Source: Amoebidium appalachense
Taxonomy: Eukaryota; Ichthyosporea
Length of the DNA: 64,000 nucleotides
Reading direction: 5' to 3'
Assembly: GCA_963693365.1 (NCBI GenBank)
Contig: CAVNZM010000010.1
Location: 6,820,001 to 6,884,000 of the forward strand
Position 1 is the stretch's first letter, and the number at the start of each line of letters is the position of its first letter. The notes under the pieces are model-generated. The model did no database searches and was not told where the DNA came from. It was given only the letters and a program-made list of their open reading frames with translations. Shown here in pieces: positions 36,257 to 52,024 of the stretch. Both the position numbers and the translations under genes were made by a program.

Positions 36257-36906
36257 AGTAGCTCGGCAGTCTTCACGTGCACATGTACAGTACCCAGTTT
36301 TACAGTTTGACAACACGGCGATAGATTTTAATACAATGGAAAGCCGGCCAGCAGGCTCCACATAGATAAAGCGAGAAACGACGAAAAACACTATGTTATT
36401 CAACATGGCATGAACACGACCTGCGCGATAATTTTTTTTGTACATTTCTGTCGTTTTTCTGCTTTTTTTTTGCTTCTCTTCACCATTTTCTAAATCTACA
36501 TATGGAAGCACACGACCTGCGCGATGTTTTTTTCAAGCAGTTATGTCATTTTGCTGATTTCTTTTTGGTTTTTCGCTCAATTTACTGTTCTATTTCATTA
36601 ACTATCCCAATTAAAACTTTTTTTGTCAACTAAGGTGCGCTTTCACAAAAAGCACTACAGCACAAATTACAGCAACTATTTACAAGCAAATAATAGAATA
36701 TTCGCACACACCAGCACAAAGGTGGTGATTACTTCCTAAAGATGTTTGCGAAACATCATACCTGAAATTAAATCCGATATCTTATAAATACTTGGAGCAA
36801 AAGGAATGCACAGAGAAACTAAAGTCAACCCTTTAGGGTCGAAAAACCACAACAGAGCAATCCTAAAACCAGTGGCACCCATGGCGCCCATGTTGCCTTG
36901 GCCAGG
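35276..36906. other. Convergent intergenic region between the BTB and bZIP genes
   Basis: Poly-C 35526-35564, CA-rich 35620-35750, unique DNA 35760-36160, T run 36168-36184, poly-G about 36220-36255, then AT-rich DNA. A 95-bp spaced direct repeat, ACACGACCTGCGCGAT…TTTTTTT, occurs near 36414 and 36509. No gene seen. Confidence 0.6.
35337..35342 (+). terminator. Candidate poly(A) signal for the BTB gene
   Basis: AATAAA 62 bases after the stop codon. A second AATAAA-rich stretch (AATAAAAATAAAAATAAA) follows at about 35474-35497. Confidence 0.55.
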
Positions 36907-37875
36907 TCACTTCTCGGTCAGTGCCTTGGCCTTCCACTTGGCAAGGTCCGCCTCCGTGTTGCTCAGCTTCCTCTCCATCTCCTCCTTCTCCTTGCACAGC
37001 TGTGCGTTTTCCTTTTCCAGCACGTCAATGCGCTCTTTGAGCACCGGCACCTCCGCATTCAGCTGCTTGAACATCTCGTTCTTCTTGTTGCGGCACTTGC
37101 TGGCTGAACGATTGTTAGCTGCACGCCGCCGAGCCATCCTCTCCATCGCACTTAACTCCTCGCCTTTACGCTTCCTGCCCCCACGGCCCCTGGGCTCAGG
37201 TGCCGAGGCGCTAGGCACGTTTTTGAACGACAACGACATGTTCATGAACGGGGTGGCAGGAACAGACATGGACACAATGGGACGGTAGTTGCTCGCAAAC
37301 TGCTGGTCCTCTAACGATGTGGCAGTGGCTTCCTGCCCGTTACGTCCGTTGAGCACCAAAAGCGGGTCTATTCCTCTCTCATGCTCGCTTTCACCGTCAA
37401 CCCTGTCATCATCACTCGAGAATGTGCTTCCGAAACGAGCAATGGCTTCGACTCCAAACACGGGTTCCGTTAGGTCCACCTCGTTAGTAGGGTTGCCTTG
37501 TGCGTCCCCGAGTGAAGTGTGTGGGGAAATTAGAGGCTCGAGAATCTTGCAGAGCTCAGCAGCCATTTCTGTAGTCACCTTTGCGTCCGGGAGCGTGTCA
37601 AAGAAGTTGCTTCCGTAGAAAGAGGGATCAATTTCCCCCATGGGAAACTGGCTCTTCTGGGACGGGCGGGGGAGAACGGGGTACGTCCTGGGTTGGTGTG
37701 AAGAAAATTGCCAAACGGGCGGGTTTGCGCCCAAGTCTATGTCGGCGCATGTTTCGTCTGTGCCAATAACGCTATCGTTAAACACTGCGTCTGTGTCACG
37801 ATTAGGAAGGGGTTGCTTGGTATGGTGTATGGTAGGGGGTGCGTAAGTCAAGAGGATGTCGATGATCTTGTTCGC
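36907..37875 (-). CDS. bZIP transcription factor (ATF/CREB-AP-1-like basic region); N-terminus uncertain
   Basis: Open from 37875 down to the stop at 36907, about 322 codons. The C-terminal bZIP shows the basic region MARRRAANNRSASKCRNKK, with the invariant N-x7-R spacing and the SKCR ending seen in Jun/ATF proteins. A heptad zipper follows: LNAEVPVLKERIDVLEKENAQL and onward. The N-terminal 230 residues are acidic and low in complexity, as in activation domains. No ATG is found in the frame before residue 80, although the protein-like frame extends upstream. TTCTCAG|GCG at 37876-37882 could be an acceptor, so a short first exon is probably missing. It is head to head with GPATCH11. It should dimerise and bind CRE- or AP-1-type sites, which occur in this window. 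Confidence 0.85.
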   Translation of the reverse strand, partial: ANKIIDILLTYAPPTIHHTKQPLPNRDTDAVFNDSVIGTDETCADIDLGANPPVWQFSSHQPRTYPVLPRPSQKSQFPMGEIDPSFYGSNFFDTLPDAKVTTEMAAELCKILEPLISPHTSLGDAQGNPTNEVDLTEPVFGVEAIARFGSTFSSDDDRVDGESEHERGIDPLLVLNGRNGQEATATSLEDQQFASNYRPIVSMSVPATPFMNMSLSFKNVPSASAPEPRGRGGRKRKGEELSAMERMARRRAANNRSASKCRNKKNEMFKQLNAEVPVLKERIDVLEKENAQLCKEKEEMERKLSNTEADLAKWKAKALTEK

Positions 37876-38126
37876 CTGAGAAGCCAGTTTTGCGTTTTGA
37901 GCCGACAGGACGCCGGTACAGTTTATGTTATTTTACTGCAAGCGTAAACGCCCTGCCTGCCCTACGCTACTGTCCCACAGGAACACAGCAAGAACCTTAG
38001 ACGTTTACTTGGAGCACCTATGTAAAGTTTGGGTTTGTTACAAGAAGCCAACCCACTCAAAAACTTTTTTTCACCTAGACTGGGCAAGCCACAGTCGAAT
38101 CTGAGAATGATGATGCAAGCATTTCG

Positions 38127-38133
38127 CTTTATA
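38127..38133 (-). promoter_or_regulatory. TATA box candidate for the bZIP gene
   Basis: TATAAAG on the minus strand, about 250 bases upstream of the proposed acceptor. A short upstream ORF (15 codons) starts just downstream at an ATG around 38121. Confidence 0.4.
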
Positions 38134-38706
38134 GTGCTGGCATGTGACCTCTCGGGTCGCTCAGGTGGCTTTTGCGGTTCGAATTCGGGTCGGATTTCAG
38201 GATTTGGGATGAGGGAGAATCTCGTGCTTTTCTGGTTTCACCTTTTTCCCCCCCCCCTGTTTTATATTATAATTTATATGTTCATTTTGAACTGTAGCTG
38301 TTTGCTATTGTTGATGTCTTTTTTGTAAACCTTCTGCTAGAAGCAGTAACTCGATGCTGAGTCGAAAGCCTTGTACCGAATCGGAGAGCCACTCATGTGA
38401 ATCTTGTCCGGTATTCCATTAAACTTCTACATGATCTTAACATCTAACAATTCGTTTGTTAAACTTTTGTTCGCATTTAATATTTTAAAAGTCTTAGTAA
38501 ACTAATGATCAAAACCCATTAGTTATATCACCTACCGGTACCCACAGCTTCGTCTACACTTGGCGCTGGCCGCTGCAGGCCGCATGAGGCCCTTTCAGAG
38601 ACCTAAAAAAAAGAAAAAGAAAAAGAAAAAAAAAAGAAACCGGAAGGACATGCATATGTTTTGTAATTCTCTGCCTTGACACTTGATAACCAATACGGAC
38701 AGAGGA

Positions 38707-39663
38707 ATGGCTGGAAGCGAAAGTGGCGAGGGGGAGGAAGACTACATGTCGGATGCTTTCCTTCTCGCAGCCGAAACAGCGCCAGCCCCCAGTGCAAGGG
38801 AGCACAGGGGGCTGCTATCAGGCACAGAGAGAAGGAAAGCACGGTTAGAGGAGAGAAGGGCGGTAGCAAACAAGGCATCCAAAAAGAAAACACACAAGGA
38901 ACTTGAAGCAGAGGCGAGGGAGGAGGCGCTAGCTAAGCCCATAGCCACAAGCAATAAGGGGTTTGCGCTGCTGGAGAAGATCGGTTACAGGTGGGTGTGG
39001 TTTGAAATGGCCATGCTGTAATTTTTATTCCTGCTACTGATTTATGCAGATGCACACACAGAGGTGTCAGCATCTTTAGGTATTCATTTCTGGTATGCAC
39101 TTTGTGTCTTTCCCTTGATACACACAAACATACACCAAACCACAACACATACCCTTACCGACAACTCCCCTCTCTCCCCCCCCCTCTCTCTCCAACTCCC
39201 AGCTCTCTCCCTCCCTCCCTCCCTCTCCGCCTCCCGCCCTCCCCTCCCCCCCGCCCTCCCTTCCCTCCCCCCTCCCCCCGCCCCCCCCCTCCATTCTCCC
39301 TTTTTCCTCACCTCCCTCTCTCGCTCTTCCCTCCCTCCCTCCCTCCCTCCCTGCTACCCTTAGTCCTTCCCTTCTTCCCCCCCCCCCTCCCCCCTCCCCC
39401 CCCCCCCCCCCAACCCACCCCACCCCCCTCCCCCCTCCCCACCCACCCACCCACCCCCCTTCTCTATCTTGTTCCTCCCTTCTTTCTCTCTCCCTCAATC
39501 CCCATTCCCTCTTCCCCTCCCCGTCCCCCCCCCCCCCCCTTCCCTTGCCCCCCTTCCCCACCCTCCCATCCTCCCTCTTAAACTTCGTCTCCTCCCTCCC
39601 CCTTCTCTTGCTCGCCCTTCATCTCTCTCACTCTCTCTTCTCTCCCTCTCCTTCTCTCTCTCC

Positions 39664-39694
<31 letters not shown>

Positions 39695-40413
39695 CTACCT
39701 CTCCGTCCTCTATCTCCTTCTCCCCTCCTCCCCACCCTCACTCCTCTCTCTCCCTCTCCTTCCCCTTCCCCTCGCCGCCCTCCCTCCCTCCCTCCCTCCG
39801 CTCCCTCCCCCCTCCCGTCTCCTTCCCCCGCCCTCCCCATCTACTCTCCCTCTCTCTGTCCATACAAGAAGTTCCCCAAACTTCTACATTTTCAGACCCA
39901 AGTCCTAAGGTATTTTTGGTAGCCCTCTCGTACCTTTTCCCCCTTGGGAGCAAAGCCCTTTTCCGTTGCATACTTATGTTTGCTTTTGCATATGTCCTGC
40001 ACTGTGCTTTTCTTCGTGTATGTGTACTTCGTGCCGTATTTTGCATTCAAACCCCCCCCCCCCCCGTTCCCCCCTCCTCCCGGAGGGTAGTGGTTATCTG
40101 GGGTTGGAGAACGAACAAACAAACATTTGGAATTGTGAACCTTTTTTTGTCTTGCCCCGGTGGAGCAAACCAACATAAGAACTGATGGGGGATGGGAAGG
40201 GGAGTGTTTTGTGGAAAGGTGGGGAGGTAGGAGGGGAAGGGTGGGGTGTGTGGGTGGGGGGGGGGGGGGGGGGGCTGTTCTATTGAGAGAAATGTTTGTG
40301 TGTTTATGCAAACAAGGGTGTGCACAGCTCGTGCCGACGGGCTCAGAATGCACCGCTGGGCCCCCATCTATTTATACACCCACCTCCGTGTGCGGGCGCG
40401 CGTGCGCGCGCAC

Positions 40414-40448
<35 letters not shown>

Positions 40449-40778
40449 CAATGTGACATGCACGTGTGTTCTGATCGCTGCTCGTGCCATGTCTTGTGGT
40501 TTATCTACACATGGTAGTAGCATATTGACCCTGCTTGTTTCACAGACCAGGCATGGGTTTGGGCAAGAAGGAGGAGGGCCGAAGTGAGCCGGTGGGTGTG
40601 GCCATGCGGCCAGGTGAGTGCACGTGTGTGTGTATGGGTGTTTTTCTTTTCTTTTTTCTTTTCTTTCTTTTTCTTTTTCTTTTTTTTTTTTTTTTTTTTT
40701 TTTGGGGGGGGGGGGATGTGCGAGTGTGTTGGGGGTTAGGGGGGGATGGCTTGGCGTGCTTTGTTTTTTTGCGGAGTG

Positions 40779-40825
<47 letters not shown>

Positions 40826-41020
40826 TGTGTATGTGTGTGTTTTGGTGGTGGTTGTGGTGGGGGGGGAGTGGGGGGGGGGGGGGGGGGGGGAGGGGGGCTG
40901 CATTGGTGTATTTGAGGTTTTAAAGATATGTGTGTGTGCGTGTGTGTGTTTTTTGGGGGGGGGGGGGGGGGTGGGGGTTGGTGTGTGGTGTGTGTGTGTG
41001 TGTTGAGGGGGGGGGGGAAA

Positions 41021-41051
<31 letters not shown>

Positions 41052-41926
41052 GTGTGTTTGTGTTCTTGTGCATGTGTGCAGTCTGTGTGTTACAGGATCA
41101 TCAAGCATTTTTGCTTACACATGTGGTTTCTTTGCCAAGCCAGAATGGGGCTTGGGCAAGAGCAAGAGCAGATGCGTGCTGCAGCCGAAGTTGAAGAGCG
41201 AAAGAGGATGAGGGAGGAAGCAAAAAGCAGAGACATGAGAGAGAGGGAGGTGGGCTACAGGGAGTGGCTGGGTGAGGAGAGGAAAAGGTGTGTGCGTGTG
41301 TAGTGTGGGGGGGAAAGATGGGAGATGAATGGGTGGCCGGAAGGGTGTGTGTGTGGGGGGAGGGGGGGGGGGGGGAGGGGGGGAGTCGATGGGTGGGTGG
41401 GGTGGTGGTGGTGTTGGGGAGAGGGGGTGGAGAGGGAGGGGGGAGGGGGGGGAGGGGAAGGGGCAGAGAGCGAAGGGGGGGAGAGATTGAGCGAGTGAGA
41501 GGGGAGGGGCGAGTGTAACAAAGTGTTGAAGATAAAGCTGTTGTAGGGGTGAGGCCGAACGGTAAGAATATGGTTGGTAAGATGAAGGGAACCTTGTGTG
41601 GCCTCGAGACGCCGGGTGAGGGGGGAGGGGAGCGTTCGTAAAGGAGATATAGTTCTGTAACAAATGGGAGGGAAGGGAAGCGGCGGGGGGAGGGGGGGGG
41701 GGGGCCGGGGGAGGGGGGGGGGGGGGGGGGGGGGGGGGAGGGGGAGGGTAAAGGGAGTGGAGCAGGAGAGAGGTAGTACTAGTGGGACAATGAACACGTT
41801 TTGCAAAGAACGGAGCTGGGTAGAGTGTTTGTGTGGGTCGCATTGCGCTAGCACACCGTAGAAAGAACGACACACAGTATACAATCGGAGGCAACCATGC
41901 GTCCTAACCCCCCAGGGGAGTCCCCA

Positions 41927-41957
<31 letters not shown>

Positions 41958-41984
41958 CACCCCCACCCCCACCCCACCCCCCCA

Positions 41985-42015
<31 letters not shown>

Positions 42016-44044
42016 ATTCTCTCCCGAGGGTGAATGGGGGGTGAAACGTGGGGTACTGTGGATGACTTGGTCCTGTGGATGACTTGGCCCTCCTGAAGGC
42101 TGGCTCTGCTTCTTATGCAAATTCTTTGTGTGTGATTTGCGCTCTGCCGAGTTGTCTGTTGTGGATGTGTTCGTCGTACCGTATAACACATTTCACCCTT
42201 CCCTACCTCCTCCCCCCCTTCTCCCCCCCCGTCGCCCCTGAAATTGGGCTGTGCTTGTATTGCTCACTCTGATATGTACTTGTTATATCCCATTCCATGC
42301 ACTGCATGTTCTGCCTTGATTGTTTCCGATGTTTTCACTGTGCACCATGCTCCACTCCTGCTTACCCCTCCGGTCGCCCCCCCCCCCCCCCCCCCCCCCC
42401 CTCCCTTCCTCTACTGCAGGAAAGCCACTGCCCGAGCTCTGAGCCAAAGTCAACACATCTGTGAGGATCTGGATCGTGCACAGGTTCAAACCCCCCCCTC
42501 CCCCCCCTCCCCCCCCTCCCCCCCTCCCCCTGGGGCTCCCGGCCCCCCTTGATGATGGCTGCCTTTGTTCCATACGGCGTGTGTTGCTGATGTTGCATGC
42601 TGAATTGCTTGCCTTTGCATGGGTCGTGAACTGTATTCTTCATCGTGTATGTATACTTTATACCGTGTTCCGCAGTACAACCCCCCCCCCCCCCCCCAAA
42701 CACACACACACACAAAGATGCATGCCATGCTCGTGCACTTTCTTGCCACCTGCTTTGTGTTGTCCGCAGTGAATGTGTACTTTGTATTCTGTAACTCATT
42801 CTTTAACCTCCCTCCCCCCCCCCCCCCCCTCCCCACCCCCTTTCGCCCCTCCCCCCCCCCACCCTCCCACCTTCCTCCTCTCGGAGGGCACTGGGGATAT
42901 TTTGGATCTTCTTGCTGTGTCTCATTGCACATATCCCAATGTTGTGTTGTATGGGTATGGCTATTGTTGCTCTGTGGCTTTGCATTATTTTGCACCATAA
43001 TCCTGGACCTATGAATCAGTGGCATTGTTGGGAGTACTCCTGCCCTTCTTGCAGTGCTTGTGACGATCGTTGTACCCTTTTTTCTGCCTTCTTTTTTTTT
43101 TCTTTTTCTTTTTTTTTTTCTTTTTGGGTTCTGTGGTGGTATGTAGTGATGAGAGGGGAGAGTAGGAGGAGAGGGGGGGGGGGGTTGGAAGATCCGAATT
43201 AATAGATAACCTGAGGACAAAAGAATACCCTCCCTTCGGGCTCTGCTTATTATGCATACTCTTTATGTATGGTTTGCACTCTGCATCGTGTTATTTGTTC
43301 ATGTGTACTAAGTACTTTATGACGCAAATTTCAACCCCCCCCCCCCCCCCCCCCCCCGGGTTTCTTCTAACTCACTGCCATTTTTCCCCCCCCTCCCCCC
43401 TCTCTCAACTCACTCCCATTCTTCCTTCCTTCCCTCCCCCCTCCTTCTCTCAACTCGCTCCCATTCCCTCCCCCCTCCCCCCCCCCCCCCCCCCCCCCCC
43501 CCCGTCCTTCTCTCAACTCACTCCCCCGCCTCTCTTTCTTTCAACTCGTCCTCTTTTTCTGAACTCGCTCCCCACCCCCCCCCCCCACCCCCCCCTCCTC
43601 CCCCCCCTGTCTTGGACGCCGTGCCCTATTCAGTGTCACGCCTTCCAGAATATGAGTAACCGTTATGTGTGTGATTTCCAAACGCACTCACTTATCTTTT
43701 ATGTTTTCTTCAGGGGGTGACTGAGAGTGAGCTGTGGGCGCAACCGCCAGAGGAGGAAGGGGAAGAGCAGGTGGAGACAAGAACACAGGAGGAGATTTCT
43801 GCCGAGGTATGATATTAATGTTTTAAAGCTCGAATGTGATTGGTGCATGGTGTGTGCCTGGTAGCCAATGAGATTGTGCTTTACATGTGCACGTGGGGAG
43901 TGCACAGTGTGTGTGTGTGTGTGTGTGTGCTTGGGTGGGTGGGTGAGTGTGGGGGTGGGTGATGGGGAGATGGGGGGATAGGTGGCCTGGGTGTGTGGAT
44001 GTGTCTGCGCGTGTGGGTGAGTGTGCATTGAGGGTGGAGGGTTT

Positions 44045-44082
<38 letters not shown>

Positions 44083-44636
44083 CGGGTTGTACGCATTTGT
44101 ATGTGTGTACCCGTGTGTTTGTGTATGTCCATCGATGTGCTGTATGTGAACGTGATATTTGAGTCTATGCTTGCTTTCGTTTCAAGTGTGTACGATGTGG
44201 GCTTTTGAAGTTGTATCATCACTTCTGAGCGAAACCATGCTAGTCACTTATGAACACGCCAGAGCATATTCCCGTCACCTATTTTGTGTGACTGAAATGC
44301 CCATCCCGCTGTGTGACTGGAACGTCATTCTTTCTGTCTTGCTAATTTTTTATCTCCTGTCTGTGACTGTATTTTCGTCTCCTCTCTGTGACTAAAATTT
44401 TGTTCTAACCGTCTTGTGACTGAAATTTCGTTCCCATAAGGTCCGGTATTATGGCATGCCCGCTGCTTTACTGAAATTTCATTTTTGCGATGCAGACTGC
44501 GGCCAAGCTTAGTGCAGTGACGCATCACCTGCGCAGCGCGTACCACTACTGCTACTGGTGTGGCCATGCCTTTGCTGATGCCAAGGAGCTGGCGTCATTG
44601 TGTCCCGGGGATACGGCTGAGGCCCACGAGGACTAG
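38707..44636 (+). CDS. GPATCH11: GPATCH11 (CCDC75): G-patch protein with DUF4187, six exons
   Basis: Exons 38707-38990, 40546-40613, 41140-41287, 42420-42483, 43714-43806 and 44496-44636 join in frame into 265 residues (human about 260-285). Family: nuclear RNA-processing protein whose G-patch activates a DEAH helicase. Seen: EEDYMSDAFL at the start matches EEDYMSDSFI of the animal protein. The G-patch (about 84-125) reads NKGFALLEKIGYRPGMGLGKK…EPV. A charged helix follows (EVEERKRMREEAKSRDMR), then ALSQSQHICEDLD (human RRSQRACQQLD), an acidic linker, and the C-terminal DUF4187 with YHYCYWCGHAF…LCPG, whose cysteines probably bind zinc. Every exon has a match, so the model is strong. Introns hold at least six poly(C)-tailed repeat copies. 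Confidence 0.93.
39175..39865. repeat. 700-bp pyrimidine-rich block, GPATCH11 intron 1
   Basis: C/T-only DNA with TCCC, CCCT and CT units. No coding content. Confidence 0.95.
39945..40065 (+). repeat. Poly(C)-tailed element, 3' fragment of a third subtype (copy 8)
   Basis: Contains GCATACTTATGTTTGCTTTTGCATATGTCCTGC and GTACTTCGTGCCGTATTTTGCATTCAAA, then 14 C. Best matched by the ends at 42543-42696 and 59661-59977. Confidence 0.7.
40250..40450. repeat. Poly-G and (CA)n, GPATCH11 intron 1
   Basis: G run 40257-40274 and CA run 40409-40450, with unique DNA between. Confidence 0.9.
40614..41139 (+). repeat. GPATCH11 intron 2: (GT)n, T-run and G-run composite
   Basis: GT-rich from the donor, a pyrimidine T/C stretch (40641-40703), G runs, (GT)n 40781-40838, and G/GT alternation to 41070. 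No other content. Confidence 0.9.
42027..42200 (+). repeat. Poly(C)-tailed element, copy 9
   Basis: In GPATCH11 intron 3. Keeps GGTGAAACGTGGGGTACTGTGGATGACTTGG (the second part duplicated), GGCTCTGCTTCTTATGCAAATTCTTTG and an end AACACATTTCACCC, then C-rich DNA. Poly-C (41931-42012) also lies immediately 5'. Confidence 0.65.
42233..42400 (+). repeat. Poly(C)-tailed element, diverged copy 10
   Basis: GGGCTGTGCTTGTATTGC… aligns with GGGCTCTGCTTATTATGC… of copy 1. The rest is only loosely similar; ends in poly-C 42379-42400, 19 bases before exon 4. Confidence 0.4.
42543..42696 (+). repeat. Poly(C)-tailed element, copy 11
   Basis: In GPATCH11 intron 4. TTGATGATGGCTGCCTTTG…, TGCTTGCCTTTGCATGGGTC, GTATACTTTATACCGTGTTCCGCAGTACAA, then 16 C. 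Confidence 0.65.
42719..42830 (+). repeat. Poly(C)-tailed element, short copy 12
   Basis: GAATGTGTACTTTGTATTCTGTAACTCATTCTTTAACC followed by C-rich DNA. Only the end segment is recognisable. Confidence 0.5.
43230..43357 (+). repeat. Poly(C)-tailed element, copy 13
   Basis: GGGCTCTGCTTATTATGCATACTCTTTATGTATGG… nearly identical to copies 1, 2 and 4, ending ATGACGCAAATTTCAA and 23 C. Confidence 0.75.
43911..44082. repeat. (GT)n, GGGT repeats and poly-G (about 35), GPATCH11 intron 5
   Basis: GT run, (GGTG)n-like DNA, then G 44048-44082. After the gene, (GGGT)n 44738-44795 and poly-G 44911-44937 follow. Confidence 0.9.
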
Positions 44637-45234
44637 ATAGCATTTTTTATGTTCGGTTCTTTTTTTTTTTTTTTTTGCATTGCTCCATTGCTCCGCCCCT
44701 TCCCCTCCCCCCCCTCGTTATTTTTGTGTTTGTGTGGGTGGGTGGGTGTTTGTGTGGGTGGGTGGGTAGGATGGGTGGGTGGGTGGGTGGGTACGAGCGC
44801 GTGTGTGCGTGCGTGTGCGTGTGCGTGTACGCCGTGTCTGCGTGTGCGTGGTTTTTTCGGGGGTGGGGTGGGTGGGTGGGTAGGGGGTAGGGGTTTTGTG
44901 TGTGTGTGTGGGGGGGGGGGGGGGGGGGGGGGGGGGGCGGCCAATGAATACCTAGAGAGTTCGGTCATGTGTGCATAAGTGAGCTTTTTAGCTCTGATGT
45001 ACAACTATATGTATGCAATGGAGAGCAAGTGCTCGTTCCAAAGCAAAGTCGAACAAATCTGCAATGAAGTTCTTGCCATCAATATGTATCATTCCCTGTG
45101 GCACCTCACATGCATGTGGCTTCTGTTGCGCTGCAGGCGCTTATGCTGGTAGTGATTTCGTTTTAACGTGCACATGGGCACCCCTGGCGGGAAGAATTTA
45201 TTCCGGTGGTTGAGGTTGATGCATGGTGCATGAA

Positions 45235-45301
<67 letters not shown>

Positions 45302-46215
45302 TAAAATATTTATATATATATGTGGAAAGAAGTACAACTGCACAATGAGAAGCACGGCGCAGGCCTAGGTAGTACATAAAGCATACATAAAAGCAAACAC
45401 GCCCATATATATAGGCAACATCAGGATGTACAGCATGCAACATTTGCAGAAACTTTACAAATGTACATCCGAATTTCGACCTGCTAGATATAGCCATGAT
45501 ATTCGAGACTCAAGTTATTGGTCCTACAGCAGCTTCATATGGGTTGCCCGGGCATGCCACTGTTGTGTGCACGAGTGATAATAGGTCATGATCAGATATT
45601 TAGACGACTCGGCAGGATTTCTTATGTGAGCAAGTCGGTGCGGAACACCGGCAAACATTCAAGTATGCAACATCGATCAGTTGACAGCAAGGCGCACCGA
45701 TACATGTTACATGAGCAGAAATCATCTTTAGGCCGGTGGGTGGTAATTTTTTTTTTTGATTGGTTGGTTATGCAGACGTACGAATTTGCCTTTTTCATCA
45801 TGCAACTGTGCCCGGCCCACTTGGGCCTTATGCATGCACCATGCTAGTGTGGGGATTTAATCATCAGTGGTCGTGGGGAGACAGATAGACAAGACATCCA
45901 CCCTGCAAGGAGGCAAGGAGGGGCATTTATGTACTTGGCCAACCAGGGCACCTACATCTATCTATCAGCATGGGCCGATCAACAGCCCGGACATTGAAGG
46001 CCATTCAGTTATTATACACAGGTACAGAATTGAAATCAGGTGCAGAATGCGGCCTTATTAAAAGCAAATTAAAATGCAAAGTTCAACAGTTGGCCTAGGG
46101 CCTATTCTACATATTCACATTGAAAAATGTTCATTGCTAAGTAGAAAAGGTGTGAAAATCATGCGCGTGCTCATCGATAACGGCTATGAAAAGAAGGCCC
46201 TTTGTTAATGTGGCT

Positions 46216-46246
<31 letters not shown>

Positions 46247-46522
46247 TGAGGGGTGGTTGAGGTGGGAAAGGAGAGGTCCGGGAAGAGTTCACCAGACACT
46301 AAGTAAAAGAGATAACACAACGGCCACCAAAGGCCCATAACTAACACAGTTGTAGCATGATTATAACTACTATTAACGTTTACCTTCATCCAAGTTTACA
46401 CTGAGTCAACTGCATATTCCAAATCAAGGACACAAGGCATCGAGTTGCCAGGTTCATTACACTATAAAAGGCAACCGCAACAACACAACCATGAAACACA
46501 ATGACGCCTGTCATTAGTAAAA
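44637..46522. other. Convergent intergenic region between GPATCH11 and the GH114 gene
   Basis: Contains the GGGT-rich DNA above, the longest homopolymer of the window (65 G, 45235-45299), an AT-rich patch at 45300-45330, and 1.2 kb of unique sequence with a poly-G at about 46207-46245. I find no gene. Confidence 0.7.
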
Positions 46523-47647
46523 TTAGCTCGCAGAGGCTTTTTTTTCTTTTCCCCAGCAATTTGCGTACCCACCGCCTGATCGGTACAGCATGGAAATTCC
46601 GTATTCATTTGCCGTGTTGCAGGCAGCATTTCCGGATTTTTTGTATTCCGCTCCAAAAACAGCCTTTCCTCGCGCTTTGAAACTCTCATAAACATCACAC
46701 TGGTTATATTTTGGGCACGATTCGTTGACCCCAAAATCCACCAAATCCACCACATCTTCGATAATTTCAAATGCGTTTTTCAGTCCAAATGCCATTCCAC
46801 GTTGGTGTGCAGAATTTGCTAGCCATGTGACGTATTCAACCGTGGTCGCTTGTTTCGTGCCAAAATCTTCCGAGGGGACACACCCAGAATATTCGAAACA
46901 GTCGATATTGTCTGCTTCTACCGCGTCGCAGTTTTTCGCCTTGGCCAGATCTAGGCGGCTGGTCATGATGGGCTGTGAGGGGGAGGGGGGGGGGGGGGTA
47001 GGGGGGGAAATTGAAGTGTCAATGAGACACCAATGTCATTTAAACGGCTGAGGCGAGGCTTCATTGCCAATATTAGCAGCAGAGCTTTCTAGAAAGGGGG
47101 GAGCTTGACTGGCTTTCACACATCACCCTACGAACGATTGCACACACACACACACACACGCACACACAAAAAAAAAAAAAAACGTCCAGCATGCACCTGT
47201 CATCCCCAGGGTGTGAACACAGACTTAGACGGTGTTCTTGTGTTCGTATGTGTTGCAAATACACACCTTGAGCTTCTCCCAGTTCATAATGTTGAACCAA
47301 TGCTCCCCTCCGTACGGTGACTTTGTGCTTAGTGCCTCCTTGGGAACCATGCCCTTGTCCGACCGCTTTTCCTCCAACGTCCCCGCGCTGAAATAGCAGA
47401 TAACTCTTTGCCCTCGCGAGTGATATGTTTCAATCTCTCCCTCTGACGAGTAATGTGTGTCCACTTCCACCACGTCTACATTTCTGATGTCTGACCCGAA
47501 AAGGTATGCCTTACTCCCCCATGTGAGGCCGGTATGCCATGTTCCCACTGCCCTTTCTTTTCTGAGAGTCGACGCCGCGTCGACGTTTGAAGCCAAGTAT
47601 GATGTGGCTCCTAGCACCAAAAGAACGAATAAACACGAGTTATGCAT
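46523..47647 (-). CDS. Secreted GH114-like glycosidase (endo-α-1,4-polygalactosaminidase family), two exons
   Basis: Exon 1 is 47647-47267 and exon 2 is 46972-46523, both phase 0, giving 276 residues. A signal peptide spans residues 1-24 (CLFVLLVLGATSYL). Family GH114 TIM-barrel motifs are in order: WHTGLTW, DVVEVDTH, VICYFSAGTLEEKRSD, then across the intron DLAKAKNCDAVEADNIDCF, WLANSAHQRGMAFGLKN, DLVDFGVNESC and GKAVFGAEY. GH114 members such as fungal Ega3 hydrolyse galactosaminogalactan-type polysaccharides, so an extracellular or secretory-pathway role in matrix or cell-wall degradation is likely. Six or more cysteines in exon 2 suggest disulphides. The acceptor is preceded by a C-rich tract on the coding strand. 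The family call is strong; the substrate is inferred. Confidence 0.9.
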
Positions 47648-51896
<4,249 letters not shown>

Positions 51897-52002
51897 CTTC
51901 ACACTCGCTCGCATGCACGCCGTAGTGGAAGCATTGGCTATGTTGTGGATGCGTGAATGCTGGAAGACGGTCCTGTGTGCTGTATCCCCACTGTAAAAAT
52001 GC

Positions 52003-52024
52003 GGGCCCCCACCGGTGGGGGCCC
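52003..52024. repeat. Perfect palindrome, core GGCCCCCACCGGTGGGGGCC
   Basis: 22-base perfect inverted repeat. The same palindrome recurs at 55795-55816 and a one-base variant (GCCGG for ACCGG) at 55738-55759. Related GTGGGGGCCCAC text is at 52209-52220. May be the tip of a MITE-like hairpin. Confidence 0.8.
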
